Origin: Hygrophila difformis | Taxonomy: Eukaryota; Streptophyta; Magnoliopsida; Lamiales; Acanthaceae | DNA length: 64,000 nt | NCBI GenBank assembly: GCA_030278955.1 | Contig: JAOANR010000003.1 | Coordinates: 28,721,227-28,785,226 of the forward strand | Direction: 5' to 3' | Part shown: positions 35,514 through 47,274 of the stretch, one piece after another | Numbering within the stretch: position 1 is the first letter of the stretch | Layout of the letters: each line of letters opens with the position of its first letter | Position numbers and translations under genes: made by a program | Notes under the pieces: generated by a model | What the model saw: only the letters and a program-made list of their open reading frames with translations | Databases searched by the model: none | What the model was told of the DNA's origin: nothing

Positions 35514-36081
35514 TTCTTACCAGTGTCATATACGAAGTAGTATTACTTAATAAAGATTAATTAAAATATTATATTCTATAATAACTAAATTCATAAAAAA
35601 TATATTTATTAAAAAAACTAAATATATTAAAAATATATATATTAACTAAATTCATAAAATATATATATTATTAAAATAACTAAAGTTTATTATTTATTAA
35701 ATATTATTATTGTAATACATTCACAAATAATTTTATTTGTTACAAGTAATAAACTTGGATTTAGTCAGATGAATTATGAATTTTAAAAAATTACTCATAT
35801 GAATATTTTTGGTTACAAAATAAATCGATTGAACAAAAGTGAAAAAGCTAGTTATTTAATGAGACGAAAAGTAGAAATTTCAGACACCAAAAGCAGGTAA
35901 GAAAATCCTACTACTATATAAGACTGAATGAATTTTAGCCCTAGCATACAAGTTTGTTTGTTATTGACCCATTCTCACGAAGGAATCCTACACCCAACAA
36001 GTATAAACTATGGGAGAAGGGGGGAGAGCAATTGTAGAGAAATGAAAAAACAAACTCATTACAAGGCACAAGCCTCAATCC

Positions 36082-36120
<39 letters not shown>

Positions 36121-36381
36121 AAAAAATAAAATGTTAATTATTTATACCATAAATTCTTTTATGCAGGTATCAATATAAATATGGGGATATTATTCATAAA
36201 TGGGACTTTTGAGCCATCACTTAAAACAATGTGACTTATAACCTTTCACCTTTCCCTTGGAAAGAAAAAAGAAAGAATAAAGCACATACATGAGATATAC
36301 AACTATGGCTATTCGAATAGTGAGACTTGTGATTTGATCATTTGAGGCAGCTGCCTCTACAATTTCCTTTTCCTCATCTCA
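35514..36381. other. AT-rich spacer downstream of the polymerase-family gene
   Basis: No gene is seen. The stretch is AT-rich to 35760, then contains the probable 3' UTR of the minus-strand poly(A) polymerase-family gene next to 36382. A trinucleotide microsatellite lies at 36081-36117. Confidence 0.5.
36081..36117. repeat. (AAT)n microsatellite
   Basis: About twelve uninterrupted AAT units (CAATAATAATAAT...) make a simple trinucleotide repeat in the region 3' of the polymerase-family gene. Confidence 0.95.
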
Positions 36382-39300
36382 CTACTCGTTTTGAAGTTTA
36401 GCATCAACGGGGTATATGGTATCAAATACAACTCTTGCGAAGACATGACGAACTTCCTTTGTACCTCCCAAAGCTAACCAATCATAATCAATCTTGCGCC
36501 CTTGTTTTGACATGAATCCTTTGGTTTTCATGCCCCCAACACAGTCAAATATCTGGTTTACCTTCAAGTAAAGTGTCAATGGGAAAAGTACCTACAGGTA
36601 CAACAACAACAACAACATGGTTAAGGAACACTACCATTTTCGGGTATCTAGAAAGATTAGAGTAGTGGGGTGGGGGGGAAAAAAGCAATAAAATAGAGCT
36701 ATAATTTGGCCGCAATACATCATGTTATCTTATTCACTGGGGCATGTTCAAATCAATCACTATCTACTTTTGGTTTATATGTCTAATCAACAGATGCGCC
36801 AACTTAATCAATTACTAATTTCAATTACCAGTTTCATCATTTTATTTTCTTTCTCCCTATACTTTCCCTTTTTCCCTTGATTCCAATTACCAATCGACCT
36901 CAATAAAAAAAAAAAAAAATTAAAAAGTAAAATAAGAAACCGCACAAAACAATAGAAAAGGAACTTAAAAACCAGCTGAGAAGCGGCGACAAGAGGAGAA
37001 AAGCTTACGAAAGCTGAGGTTGGTGCTTTGGGATATTTGGCCATTGCCTGAGCGACTAATTGTACATCAGTCATGTGAGTAAGCGCCGTTCGAACAGAAG
37101 TTGCCAGATCCAACATATTTTCCAATAGGGCTTTAGAATCCAAATCTTGGGACTTCAACAGTTCATGAAAACTTGTGTCGTGTTGCCTATTGATACGCCT
37201 TGTGATATTGCAGGCTTCTGAAAGATCACCACCATTGTTTAGAGCAAGGCTGAATGCAGCAATCACTAAGGGATCCCTTGGTTTTTCTGAGAGAGCTGCA
37301 TGAAATGCTAAGATTGCAAACCTGAAAATCAGAATTTGAGACCACAAAAACTCAAACAAGTTGAGGCAAATGAAACTCTCAGACTACTAGGATAAGATAA
37401 CATCAATCTACTTGAGACTTCAGAATCTTACCATAAACTACTGTGACATGGCCTGTCAGGAGCCAAAAGTTTATCGAGGTTGGAAAATAAAGACTGCAAA
37501 GATATATCGTACATCAGTTTCACTTAAGAGCAGAGGCACCACCTAACCTCCCTATCACGCTACCGTAGAATACAAAAATCAATATCAAACAAGTAGCTTT
37601 CCCTTTTGGCTGTTAAGAGGGACAGAAAGCTATAACTATTACCAATAGCATATTATTTCGCTTGTCACGCCTCCGAAAACCATGGCTGACAAAATATGCT
37701 GCCTGCAAATAAAAATAGTGTACTTTAATCAAAATAATTTAAAAGACATGCATACATGCAAAGAAGGAAACAACTAGAAAAACACTCACGAATGATAACT
37801 CCATTTGTAAAAGCTGAAGTTATTCCATCATAAGAATTAAGAACAATTGACAAATACATTCTTGGAACCAATATATTTTAAAGAAATAACATCAAGATTG
37901 ATTAAACCAGCTGAGGTTATTTTCTTTCCCCGTTTTGAAATTGGTTTCATGTTATGCACTTATGCAAAATTGCATTCAAACTTAATTTCAGGGTTGATAT
38001 ATTTAATACTCCAGTATTGATTAGCTGAATGAGTTATAGGGTGAAAAATTAAAATAAAATAAATGAGCTCAACCACTGAATTCACCAGATAATGAGAACT
38101 ACCATTAAAACATGACGACTAAAATTTTCTTAGACAAAATTATATTAAGTCGAACATCCCTTAAGGATATCATGGATGTAAGCTGATCACTAAAAGCTAC
38201 TAACAGATTGCAGACATTGGAACATACATAAGACATTCCAAAAGTCTGCACATAAATATACCTCTTTTAAAGTGATATTGTTATCTGTAATTTGAACTAA
38301 TATGAGCAGTTGATTTAAATCACCCAAAAAATTTCTTTTTCTAACTAACTTATCAAAACCTTGCTGTAAAGATAGACTTCTGACCTGAATAGGGAGAAGT
38401 AAATCCAGAACACCAAGCTTCCATAATAATCTCAATGAGGCCTCAGCCGAACCATATGCCATCATGTAATTGACTTCCATGAGGAGTCTTCCCTGTCCAA
38501 ATGTTCAATTACAAATGTAACAAGTAAGAGCTCATCAAATTCCTGTAGGACAATTTGAGAACCATGGAAGGGTGAAAGCCATGTAGGTACCTTGTCCAGC
38601 CGCAAAACTGAACCGGAAAGTTCTTTCACTGCAACGGATGTCTCTCTTGAAAATCGAAAACCTAAACGAGCAGCTATTCGAATAGCACGAAGAATTCGAG
38701 CTACAAAGCAAAAGCACAGTAATTTAGTTACAATTGTGTAGAGAAAATTTTAACCCAGAAGGAAACATCAACATTTAAGCATATGTTAACATTAAAACAG
38801 CTTGAAATTAGTAGAACACATCAGCACTTCACGCAGGAAATATCCCAACACTAGATAAAACCAGAACATGTGTTCTGAAGTAAAGAATTTCAAAACCAGG
38901 TAACAAAAACTTGCCGCAATCTTCAGTCAATGATTGAATAGCAGGTTTGATGGTTCGTACCTGCGTATAAAAAAGTCACACCAAATATTTCATTAAGGAA
39001 AAAAAGGAAGCAGCAAAAAGTTCAAAAGAAAATTCAAATTACAAAATATTAGAGATACATGCACACTTTAGCTTTTCGAAGATCATTTACTCCACCCATG
39101 TAGTCATAGATCAACTTGTCATAAGGGTCAAACATCAACCTGTTTCAAAACCAAGAAATCAACCTTATTAATACAGAGAACTTGAACTTAAAAACATGCA
39201 AAAGCTCCCCAGATAAGTCATTGCACACAAGAACAAATGGGAAAAAAATAATTTGGGTTTCAAAATTGTCAATTAAAATAGAGATAACTAAAGACCCATT

Positions 39301-41066
39301 TATTGTGAAATCCCGCTCCAAGCAGTTTCTCCAACGAACATAATCCTTCTCATCACAGTTCGATGGCTCCTCTGGATCCCATCTCAAGTTCATTCGATTC
39401 TTTGTTGCACGTGTGCTAAAGCTTGAAACCTAATATATTTCAAAAGTCAGTAAGAATAATCTAACCAGAGTGGAAAAACGTCAGATGTATCAATGGAGAA
39501 CACAAGATGGTTGATCGAGTAGGGAAGGGTGGGGGACAAACCCTTTCAATGACGGTAAATGAAAGATCATCCAAATTTATCTCACAAAGGATAATATAAT
39601 GTATAGGGCAGAACCAAAATCAGCCTTCAAAAGGGGCTGAAGCAGGGGTGCACCAAACCCAAGGTAGAAACGAATGCACGTCATTGAGATCAAAAGTGGT
39701 TCAAGTGCAATAAAAATATTAGAATTTAAATGTTTTTAATAAGCAGACAAACCTCTACGATGGTATCATCAATATGGACATGACAGATGGGAAAGCGCCT
39801 TCCGATAATCTCACATCGAGAGAATGTTCTCATCACCTGCAATGAAGATAATAACAATTTTGTTTTGGCTAAATAAAGAAAAGAAAGAAGGAACAATACA
39901 TTTTTCTATCTACTCCCACCAGTTATTTAAGACAATATGGAAAAAAAAAAAAGAAAAGAAAAGAAAAAGCATGTCTTACAGGATGATTCAATGCACAAGT
40001 TTTGCAAGATTGACTATATTTTAAACAAACGATTATAACTACATCGAAAACAATAGAAGAATTTCTAACTGACCTCTCTTAGTTCAGCAGAGGTTATTAT
40101 ATCAAAATCTTTTGGTATTCGTTTCAAGATAAGATCTCTCACACATCCTCCCACAAGGTATACTTCAAAACCTACGAAAGCACAATGCAGGGTGTACATA
40201 TCATAGTGCTGTTCAATGATTTACATTCACAATAACAGAAAGCAAAATTAGAACTCAAAATTCAGACAGCAATCTTCATGCTGAAAGTTCACAATACACT
40301 ATGGAAATAGGAATGAGTTTATTGGATCATTACAGAAAACGTCATTAAAAAAAAAAACAAAATATAAAGAAATCAAATTTATAATTGCAGTGGAAACAAT
40401 CCCACAAACCGAAATTGCCATAATGTGACGCAGTGGCAAAGATAAAAGCTTTGAATTTAAATTTCAAACAGAAACTTAACAAAAGGCTGCAACTCAACAT
40501 TCATGGATTTGAAAATTTCTAATAAAGCAAGCCAGAGCATTAAAAGGGGAAAAATGCAAAGCTGTATTATCAACAAACCTCTCCTTTTAAGTGCATTAAG
40601 AACCACTCTAGTAGGCTTTGAAATTTTTAAAGTACTTATTCCAAGGTCCCCCGCCTTCAACTTCTTCCACTTTGGAGCTTTTCCAGGTGCATCACCGCTG
40701 GTGCTACCACTATCAGCCACTACACAGTACCCAAAAAAAAAAAAAAGAAAAAAAGAAAAAAAAAATAAAACACAAAATCCATCAATTTCCAGAATTAACA
40801 CAAACAGCCACCAAAGTATAAACCGATTTACAATTACAGAAATAATTAATCCTAGTTTACCCTTATCAGTTTCGGTCCTATAAAATGCCTCAATTGCAGC
40901 ATACCCCACCCTCACCTGCTAGGGAAAAAAAATTGCACTCGTGAAGCAACACACAAAACAAGGTTGAAGTGCAGACAACTGGATAAACATTCACCTGGAG
41001 AAAGTAATTGGTGAGATGAGAACGAACAGGCATGCGATTGAATACGAAGCCAGTTGAAATGGCCAT
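36382..41066 (-). CDS. bacterial-type poly(A) polymerase / tRNA nucleotidyltransferase family protein
   Basis: The enzyme family adds A (or CCA) to RNA 3' ends. Exons in gene order: 41066-40995, 40915-40861, 40719-40579, 40171-40074, 39836-39753, 39429-39296, 39139-39067, 38960-38915, 38700-38591, 38492-38385, 37702-37643, 37493-37432, 37321-37009, 36591-36382. They join in frame to 521 aa. The class II head is intact: LVGGCVRD at residues 95-102, catalytic D111 and D113 in [22 protein letters not shown], and [20 protein letters not shown]. The N-terminus [16 protein letters not shown] looks like an organelle-targeting peptide. The intron at 38914-38701 uses a GC donor (GCAAGT). It resembles the Arabidopsis PcnB-like group (such as At3g48830) more than the CCA enzyme; exact activity cannot be settled from sequence alone. 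No RNA-recognition motif was seen. Confidence 0.92.
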
Positions 41067-41345
41067 GGAAACATCCGGAAGTAGGGTTTATCAGCAGAAT
41101 CTGAAGAAGTACGTTGGCCGTTCAATGCCTGGGGGTTTAAGCCTCAAGGATATAATCGGGAAAAAAGATATCTGAATTAAAAGCGTGGTCGTAGACTGCA
41201 TTAAATCGCGTTTCTTGTAGTTGTCTTAACTTGGGCCAAAATTGGGGCTTACTATTGGGCTAGGGTTTTTAATCATTTTACAGCCCAAAATTGGACCTAC
41301 TATTGGGTTAGGGTTTTCAATAATTTTACAGCCCACATTGGGCCT
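41067..41345 (-). promoter_or_regulatory. promoter of the polymerase-family gene with repeated telo-box and site II motifs
   Basis: Upstream of the ATG (minus-strand gene), an AGGGTTTT telo-box occurs at 41262 and 41310, each next to TTGGGC(T/C)-type site II-like motifs and followed by TTTTACAGCCCA. The unit repeats with a 48-bp period and a partial third copy reaches 41345. Telo-boxes with TGGGCC/T motifs are typical of plant genes for ribosome, organelle and cell-growth functions. That they drive this gene is an inference from position, about 200-250 bp upstream. Confidence 0.55.
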
Positions 41346-41496
41346 ACTATTAGGCAAGGCATATTCTATCATTAAGGCTGAGGTTAGATGGGCTATTTTA
41401 AATTTTAATAAATTGCTCATGGCTTTTGCTATATGAAAAGAAAAAATCCTTTTGGAATTTTAAAAGTAATTTGAGTTTTTTTTTGGAAAACATTGA

Positions 41497-41652
41497 CACC
41501 CTATGTATCAACAAATGTGTGTGAGCCCAAGCCACACAAATTACAAAGGGATAAAGGGGAGGGATAGGGGCCGGGTGGGAATCGAACTCCCCAACCTATG
41601 GTTGGAAGGCATGGGAGATGACCACTGGAGTGAAGTCTCATTCCCATTAAAT
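41497..41652 (-). mobile_element. tRNA-derived SINE
   Basis: On the minus strand a tRNA-like head contains CCAGTGGTCATCTCCCATGC and a B-box GAGTTCGATTCCCACCC. It is followed by the tail CCCCTATCCCTCCCC...CCCTTTGTAATTTGTGTGGCTTG. The tail matches the SINE at 12462-12600. It lies upstream of the polymerase-family promoter. Confidence 0.65.
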
Positions 41653-41726
41653 TAGTTGGCTGTGTAGAAAAAAGAAAGTATTTGAATTGGGTTTTGGTAA
41701 TAAGCGGAAGCACATCCAAAAGCTAA

Positions 41727-41856
41727 AAGGTGATTTGTTTTTTAGAGGAACCATTAAAGGAAAGAGGAGGAATAGGGGGCCGGTGAGGATTCGATATCCA
41801 ACCAATAGGTTGGGAGTTGGGGGACTTACCATTAGAGTAAGTTCCAACCCCATGAT
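41727..41856 (-). mobile_element. second SINE copy, same family
   Basis: On the minus strand the head reads TTACTCTAATGGTAAGTCCC (A-box region), then GGATATCGAATCCTCACC (degraded B-box), then GGCCCCCTATTCCTCC. Head and tail order match the neighbouring SINE, but the 3' tail differs. It is about 75 bp from that copy and in the same orientation. Confidence 0.55.
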
Positions 41857-41975
41857 TTATTTTTTAGGAACTCCTTTTTTTGGAACTCTTAAAAAAAAAT
41901 AAAAAAAATAAACCACCTTTATTTAGACAGGTTATCCAATGTACTATTTTAATAATTAATATTTCAAAGTATATA

Positions 41976-42515
41976 CTCCTTCTCTCCCATTAATTTTGTC
42001 TATATTTCTTTTTTGGGTTGTTCCAATACGAACGTCTATTTTCTATTTTGAGCAAATTAAATCAATATAAATAAAATTAGAATGTTAATTGCTCTTCAAA
42101 TCTTATAAAAAGTAAGCACTTTTTACTTTTTGCACAACGTCCAATGCACAATATGGAGTATTAAAAATAACCATTTTTTTTATTTATTTTATGCACAAAG
42201 TCCAATGCACATGTTTAACCGTTAATATTTCAAAATTGGTATAAGTAAAAATTATATAATATATATATATCTTAAAACTATAAGATTAAACGATTCTAAC
42301 AAGACCACTCTTGAATATTTTTCTCTTTTTACATCGTTACGATAATGTTGAGTCAAAGTTAAACAATAAATAGTGTCAAAAGTCTATGTAACCACTATAA
42401 AAGTCATTGAGGGATTAATTAACCAAATTTAGTCACACCACTTTAACTACTAAACATCACTACCTAAATTCCTGTGCCCAAAAGAAAATAGCCGCAATTA
42501 ACGGGATGAAGGGAG
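41976..42515. mobile_element. long Stowaway-type MITE
   Basis: The ends CTCCTTCTCTCCCATTAA and TTAACGGGATGAAGGGAG are inverted repeats flanked by TA (41974-41975 and 42516-42517). The family signature GATTAAACGATTCTAACAAG occurs near 42284. At 540 bp it is about twice as long as its relatives. An internal direct repeat (TTGCACAA(C/A)GTCCAATGCACA near 42127 and AAAGTCCAATGCACA near 42197) explains some of this. Confidence 0.7.
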
Positions 42516-42517
42516 TA

Positions 42518-43722
42518 TAAGTAAATATTATAAAGAATATATATTATAAAATTATGAGATTTAACAAGACCTAACTTGCTATATTTTTTCACTTATATAA
42601 TTATGATAATATTATATCAACGTTATGATCAAGCAACAACAACAAAAGTTGAAAATACTCCTGCACATTTTCCATCAGACGCTTTTAATTATAAAAGTTG
42701 ATTTATAAAAGTTAATTAAAAAACCACAATAGTTCAAATTCTGTTTCTGACTTCAACATAAACTTTTGCTCATGATTTTTCTTCTTGGTAGAAGCCATCT
42801 AAACACTATAGCAATTACACAAATTAAATAGCATTAAGGAAATTGCCAAGTGTTCCAATAGTTGCCGGATATATATATGGATTGTTTGATGTTCTAGCTT
42901 AGCTTGCCCATTGTCTCAATTAAGCACAATATGTATATATAAGTGAAAGCTTAATTGGGTCCAACTCTTTCGACCTCCCAATTGACCTTCTTCATTAATG
43001 TTGAACGAAATCAGAATTGCTCTTAAGAACATACCGGTTTTCACTCTAAAAAATTTCGTTCGTAAATATTTTGGCTCAAATATTTAAGCTTGCAATGTAG
43101 AGATGAGGTATTATTATAAATGGATTAGTTGAAAAATCAATAGTGTTGATCCGTAAAATGTGTATGTCTTTTTTTGAGAAGGAAGGATGTTAACGTGAGG
43201 TGCATATTAGCACATTAGCTGTAAACACAAAATTGAAAGGTCGTCGATCGGATAGTACAACAAATACTATCAAAATCACAAATATTTGTGTCATGTTCCG
43301 TGAACAGCACAGGACCTTTTTACTACTATTCATTTTGGGGGAAAAAGAGGACAAAATTTATAAGAAAGATGGAATTGAAAAGGAATTAATTAATTAGTAT
43401 TATATTTAAGCATCACCAGAAAATTGACATTCTTCTTTGAAAGCGACCCTTCAATTCAATAATCTCTTTTCCTCGATTTCAATTGTAATAGTCAAATTAT
43501 TTTCATTTTTACTAATATATGGTGGAAAATACCCTTGCTATTCACCGAGTTATTCTATTGTTTTTTTCGGTAACTTTACATTTTTAAATATTTAAGAATA
43601 ATACTATAGCTTAAGTTTGTTCGTTAAATTAATAGAATTATTTTATTCGTTCATGAGACTCCACATCTGTTATTGGGTGATTAAGGTGGTGAAAATATAT
43701 AGGACTATTTTGATCAGTTTTC
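42518..43722. other. intergenic AT-rich sequence with a MITE fragment
   Basis: A fragment near 42555-42620 (GAGATTTAACAAGACCTAACTTG...) resembles the inner part of the Stowaway family without clear ends. The rest to 43720 shows no gene, no RNA gene and no other element that I can recognise. Confidence 0.4.
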
Positions 43723-44112
43723 TTGAAAAATAAGAGAATTTATATACCCTTAATTATATCTAAAAGATTAAGAGAAACTAACATTCTTCATTTCCTACTA
43801 CTCCTTGCTAAAGATAAATTCGGGATAAATGTGTTCACTGTGAGCACAAATGGTAATCCATTTACTTGGACGAGAAGCGTGGGGAGGGGCGACGTATCTT
43901 TAAGAGATTGGATCGGTGTGTGGTTAATTTTAATTGGATTAATATGTTTGAAGGAGTGTGGTTAATTTTAATTGGATTAATATGTTTGAAGGAGGACATG
44001 TGAACCACCTTACACGCTTGGGGTCGGATTATTGCCCGCATCAAGTGCTGTGTGGACAGGAGATTACGGCACCGGCTCAGCGACCATTCCGTTGGGAAGC
44101 TGCCTGGCAGAT
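43723..44112 (+). pseudogene. LINE (L1-type) endonuclease domain, broken 5' part
   Basis: NGNPFTWTRSVGRG near 43845-43890 and then, in a shifted frame, FNWINMFEGGHVNHLTRLGS and a CPHQVLCGQ-like stretch match the end of the LINE apurinic-type endonuclease domain. The linker RPFRWEAAWQ just before 44112 is the usual junction before the RT domain. The frame is broken by a perfect 38-bp tandem duplication (43918-43993) and the sequence is then cut by an LTR element at 44113. The LINE resumes at about 47275. The region upstream of about 43800 is not recognisable as LINE. Confidence 0.75.
43918..43993. repeat. perfect 38-bp tandem duplication inside the LINE
   Basis: The unit starting GTGTGGTTAATTTTAATTGG is present twice with no mismatch (43918-43955 and 43956-43993). 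38 is not a multiple of three, so the duplication shifts the endonuclease frame. With one unit only, the frame before and after would agree. Confidence 0.9.
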
Positions 44113-44587
44113 TGATCGCGTAGATTTATGCCTTTAAATCAAACACAAATTACGGTATCGCAAATAATATACCGGCTAATGCCAGGTCGAATCCACAGGG
44201 AGTTAAAATCATATTAATTCATGCCTTGGCCATATGTATTCAAATAAGTTTATGTTCTAGCTAAGAAAATAAATATAAAAAGAGATGTGGTCGGGTAGAC
44301 CGGAATCCAACTATAACAATAATTAAAATAATTCTAAGCTAATATAATAATGAATTTGTGCTTTCGGATTGCTTATCCTGCTCAAATATTAATAAAGAAT
44401 GTTGTGAATTAACCTGACAATCCCACAATACATCTCCCGACTTGATTGTGGTTTCCAGAATTTAAAATTTCAATACCTATCTTCATGTATCTCCCGATAA
44501 TAAAGATTAAGTAGTAAATCTCAAATCTGGAAATTTAATACACTGAGTTCACAACATGATTAAAAATACAGGACATACATATTGATG
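44113..44587 (-). repeat. truncated 3' LTR of the Athila-derived element
   Basis: This 475-bp sequence is nearly identical to 45641-46115 and shares its TGATCGCGTAG terminus. It lacks about 1.16 kb of the LTR, the part that would carry the LTR start. The loss happened by deletion, since the sequence changes abruptly at 44588. Confidence 0.8.
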
Positions 44588-45617
44588 GCAACATCCTCAC
44601 ACTTAGATCCTTGCTAACATATAATCTAAGTGTTCAAATTCTTCATCACAAATCCATATTTTCCAACTTGCATTTTTCTTGAAAATTCAACTCAAAATCC
44701 ATGGAAAACACACACGCAAGCAGGGAACATGCCTTCATTTTGATATGCTTAAACCAAGAAATAAAATTCTGCACATTTGAACAACTACCAAAGAAAGGCT
44801 AAGAACAATAGAAAATTTCACCAAGTTACCAACAAACATACATTTGTGGTGGCTTATGATTCTCACCACAAATATAAATTGAAACCTGGGAAAAAATTTA
44901 GTTCTTCACTTCCATTGAAGTTTCCCTTGTCTCATTCCAATTCCTGCTCTAAGCATTGCAAATAGACACCATGTTCCTGCAAAACACAACACGCAAAATT
45001 AAAAACAAGACAGGGCAGAAGAAAAAAAAAATACAAAAGAAAAACATGGTTTTAATCCAATATTTGAAGAAGAAAACAATATGGAAATTTTTAAATAAAG
45101 TTGTTGGACATGTTAGAAACATTTTAATGATCTCAAGAAATGAATTTCCATGTTTCTTACATTATACATTGAGATCCCTACATCCTCACACTTAGAGTTT
45201 TGCTTAGGGATGCAAATTTCAAGTGTTAATAGTCCAAGAAAATAAATTTTCAGAAATTGCAATCTTTTTCTTGTTGATATTTTTGAATCAAAGACCATGG
45301 AATAACAAACACAAGCAAAAACCTCAAGCCTTTTTCTTTTATAAAATTGAACAAGAAAATGAAAGTGATGGAATTTTCTTATATATAAGAAAAGAATTCA
45401 AGAATAGGTTGAAAAGTTTATCTAAGTAAACTTCTCTTCTTCTTCCTTTCTTCCTCTTTTTACAGCCCCTTCACTTGACTCCACTGGTTCATGTATTGAG
45501 TTCGACTTGTTGTTCCTGCCATAAAAAAGAAAAACCAAAAAACAGCCCACAATTAAAAAAAACACATATTTACAAAGCTAAAACACATACCTATAAAAAC
45601 ACATATTTCCATTTAAC

Positions 45618-45636
45618 TCCCCGGCAACGACGCCAA
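45618..45636 (-). other. primer-binding site, tRNA-Asp type
   Basis: On the minus strand TTGGCGTCGTTGCCGGGGA follows the LTR end by four bases. It differs at one base from the site of the large Athila (TTGGCGCCGTTGCCGGGGA at 52004-52022), the standard Athila priming site. Confidence 0.85.
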
Positions 45637-45640
45637 TTTT

Positions 45641-47274
45641 TGATCGCGTAGATTTGTGCCTTTAAATCAAACACAAACTACGGTATCGAAAATAATATAC
45701 ATGCTAATGCCGGGTCGAATCCACAGGGAGTTAAAAACATATTAATTCATGCCTTGGCCATATGTATTCAAATAAGTTTATGTTCTAGCTAAGAAAATAA
45801 ATATAAAAAGAGATGTGGTCGGGTAGACCGGAATCCAACTATAACAATAATTAAAATAATTCTAAGCTAATATAATAATGAATTTGTGCTTTCGGATTGC
45901 TTATCCCGCTCAAATATTAATAAAGAATGTTGTGAATTAACCTGACAATCCCACAATACATTTCCCGACTTCATTGTGGTTTCCAGAATTTAAAATTTCA
46001 ATACCTATCTTCATGTATCTTCCGATAATAAAGATTAAGTAGTAAATCTCAAATCTGGAAATTTAATACACTGAGTTCACAACATGATTAAAAATACAGG
46101 ACATACATATTGATGCATACTCCAAAGTTGTACAGAAAATTCCAGCCAAATTGTTCAATTAGACTGTTCTGAAACAATTTCATTGATTAATCCAACCTTC
46201 TCTCCCGATTTCAGTAGAATTATTCAACTATAAATCAGAAAACTAGCCTCCCGACTTAATTTTGTATATGTGAATTGAATCTATATGCAGAAATCGTTCC
46301 CTAACCAGGTACTAGAAATCTAAGATGTCTACATATCTGTCGATGTTTATAGAAATCCATAAAATGATAATCTTCAATCCAAACAAATAATTAAGAACCA
46401 ATCACATTGAATTGAAATTCAGGAACATGAAAATTTATTAATAAACTCCTTGTATAACATTGAATTCAAACTCTGGATCCTATTCCACGGCTTCTGGCTG
46501 TTGCCTCCAATAGAACCCAAATATGAACCCTTGCTGGAGAATCCGTACATAATCTGGAATTGCACCCAATGTTAGGATGCAATCCTACAACACAAAATCA
46601 AAACCTAATCTAATATAATATTGAACTAATCTAATGGATTGATGAAGAAATTGATGGAAGATGGATTGGAGATGAAAGAGATGAGTGGAGGATGAATTCT
46701 GATGTCGTCTGGATGATCTCCTTGTTCTGGACGCCAATCGGGATGAAAAAGAAGTGAAAACCGCTCAAAACCGACTTGGAACGGCCCAAAACTGACCCAA
46801 ACTTGCGGCCTTGGCGTCAAGTGACGCTAGGAGGAAAGCGTTGGCGTAGTTAGCCTGAGTTACGCTAGCCTTTGAAACTCAGAATTTTGGCTCTTCAGTT
46901 CTGGCGTAAAGTGACGCCAGCTTCATCATTTTGGCGTAGTTGCTCTTGCCTACGCTAGCTGAGACTTGTACAAATTTTCCATCTTTCAATGTTGGCGTAA
47001 ACTGACGCTAGCTTTTGTTTCTTGGCGTAGTTGGCCTTGGCTGCGCCAAAGATGACTTGATTCAATTCTTTTCTCCTCTTCTCCTCACCTTTATTTATGC
47101 TTTCTTCATTCCATTGTAACCTACAAAATCACATTCAAAACTCATCAAGATAAATCATCAAAAAGCATCAACTTTAAATGTGATTTTAGTCTTATTCAAC
47201 TAATATCTAATATAATATCCTAATTTAAAAAATCACACAAAAATGCACAAAAACACACAAAAATGAGGATTTCA
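45641..47274 (-). repeat. 5' LTR of the Athila-derived element with dyad tandem repeats
   Basis: The LTR is about 1.63 kb. Between 46800 and 47060 it contains five or six alternating TTGGCGTAAAGTGACGC(T/C)AG and TTGGCGTAG...(C/T)TACGC(T/C)AGC modules, each a short inverted repeat. The right end is set at TTTCA (47274) to give a TG...CA LTR; this is a best estimate. Confidence 0.65.

Larger units (their letters stand above)
44113..47274 (-). mobile_element. Athila-derived non-autonomous LTR element inserted in the LINE
   Basis: Minus orientation. The 5' LTR is 45641-47274 (minus strand starts TGAAATCCTC, ends CGCGATCA), followed directly by a primer-binding site for tRNA-Asp. The first 475 plus-strand bases of that LTR recur at 44113-44587 as a truncated 3' LTR. 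The roughly 1 kb between has no protein-coding domain and carries two AAGTGTGAGGATG motifs, which also occur in the large Athila at 59650. The LINE is interrupted between RPFRWEAAWQ and KIWHGNG, so this is an insertion into it. No clear target duplication was found; the right border is approximate. Confidence 0.72.

Noticed and set aside
36808..37008. Continuation of the polymerase frame past 37009 (extra C-terminal residues)
   Set aside because: The reading past TSAF is low-complexity Phe/Leu sequence and passes a good GTAAGC donor. The conserved C-terminal exon at 36591-36382 fits in phase.
40503..40883. 126-aa plus-strand frame near the first exons of the polymerase-family gene
   Set aside because: It is the antisense of coding exons 40579-40719 and 40861-40915 plus an A-rich intron; it has no independent support.
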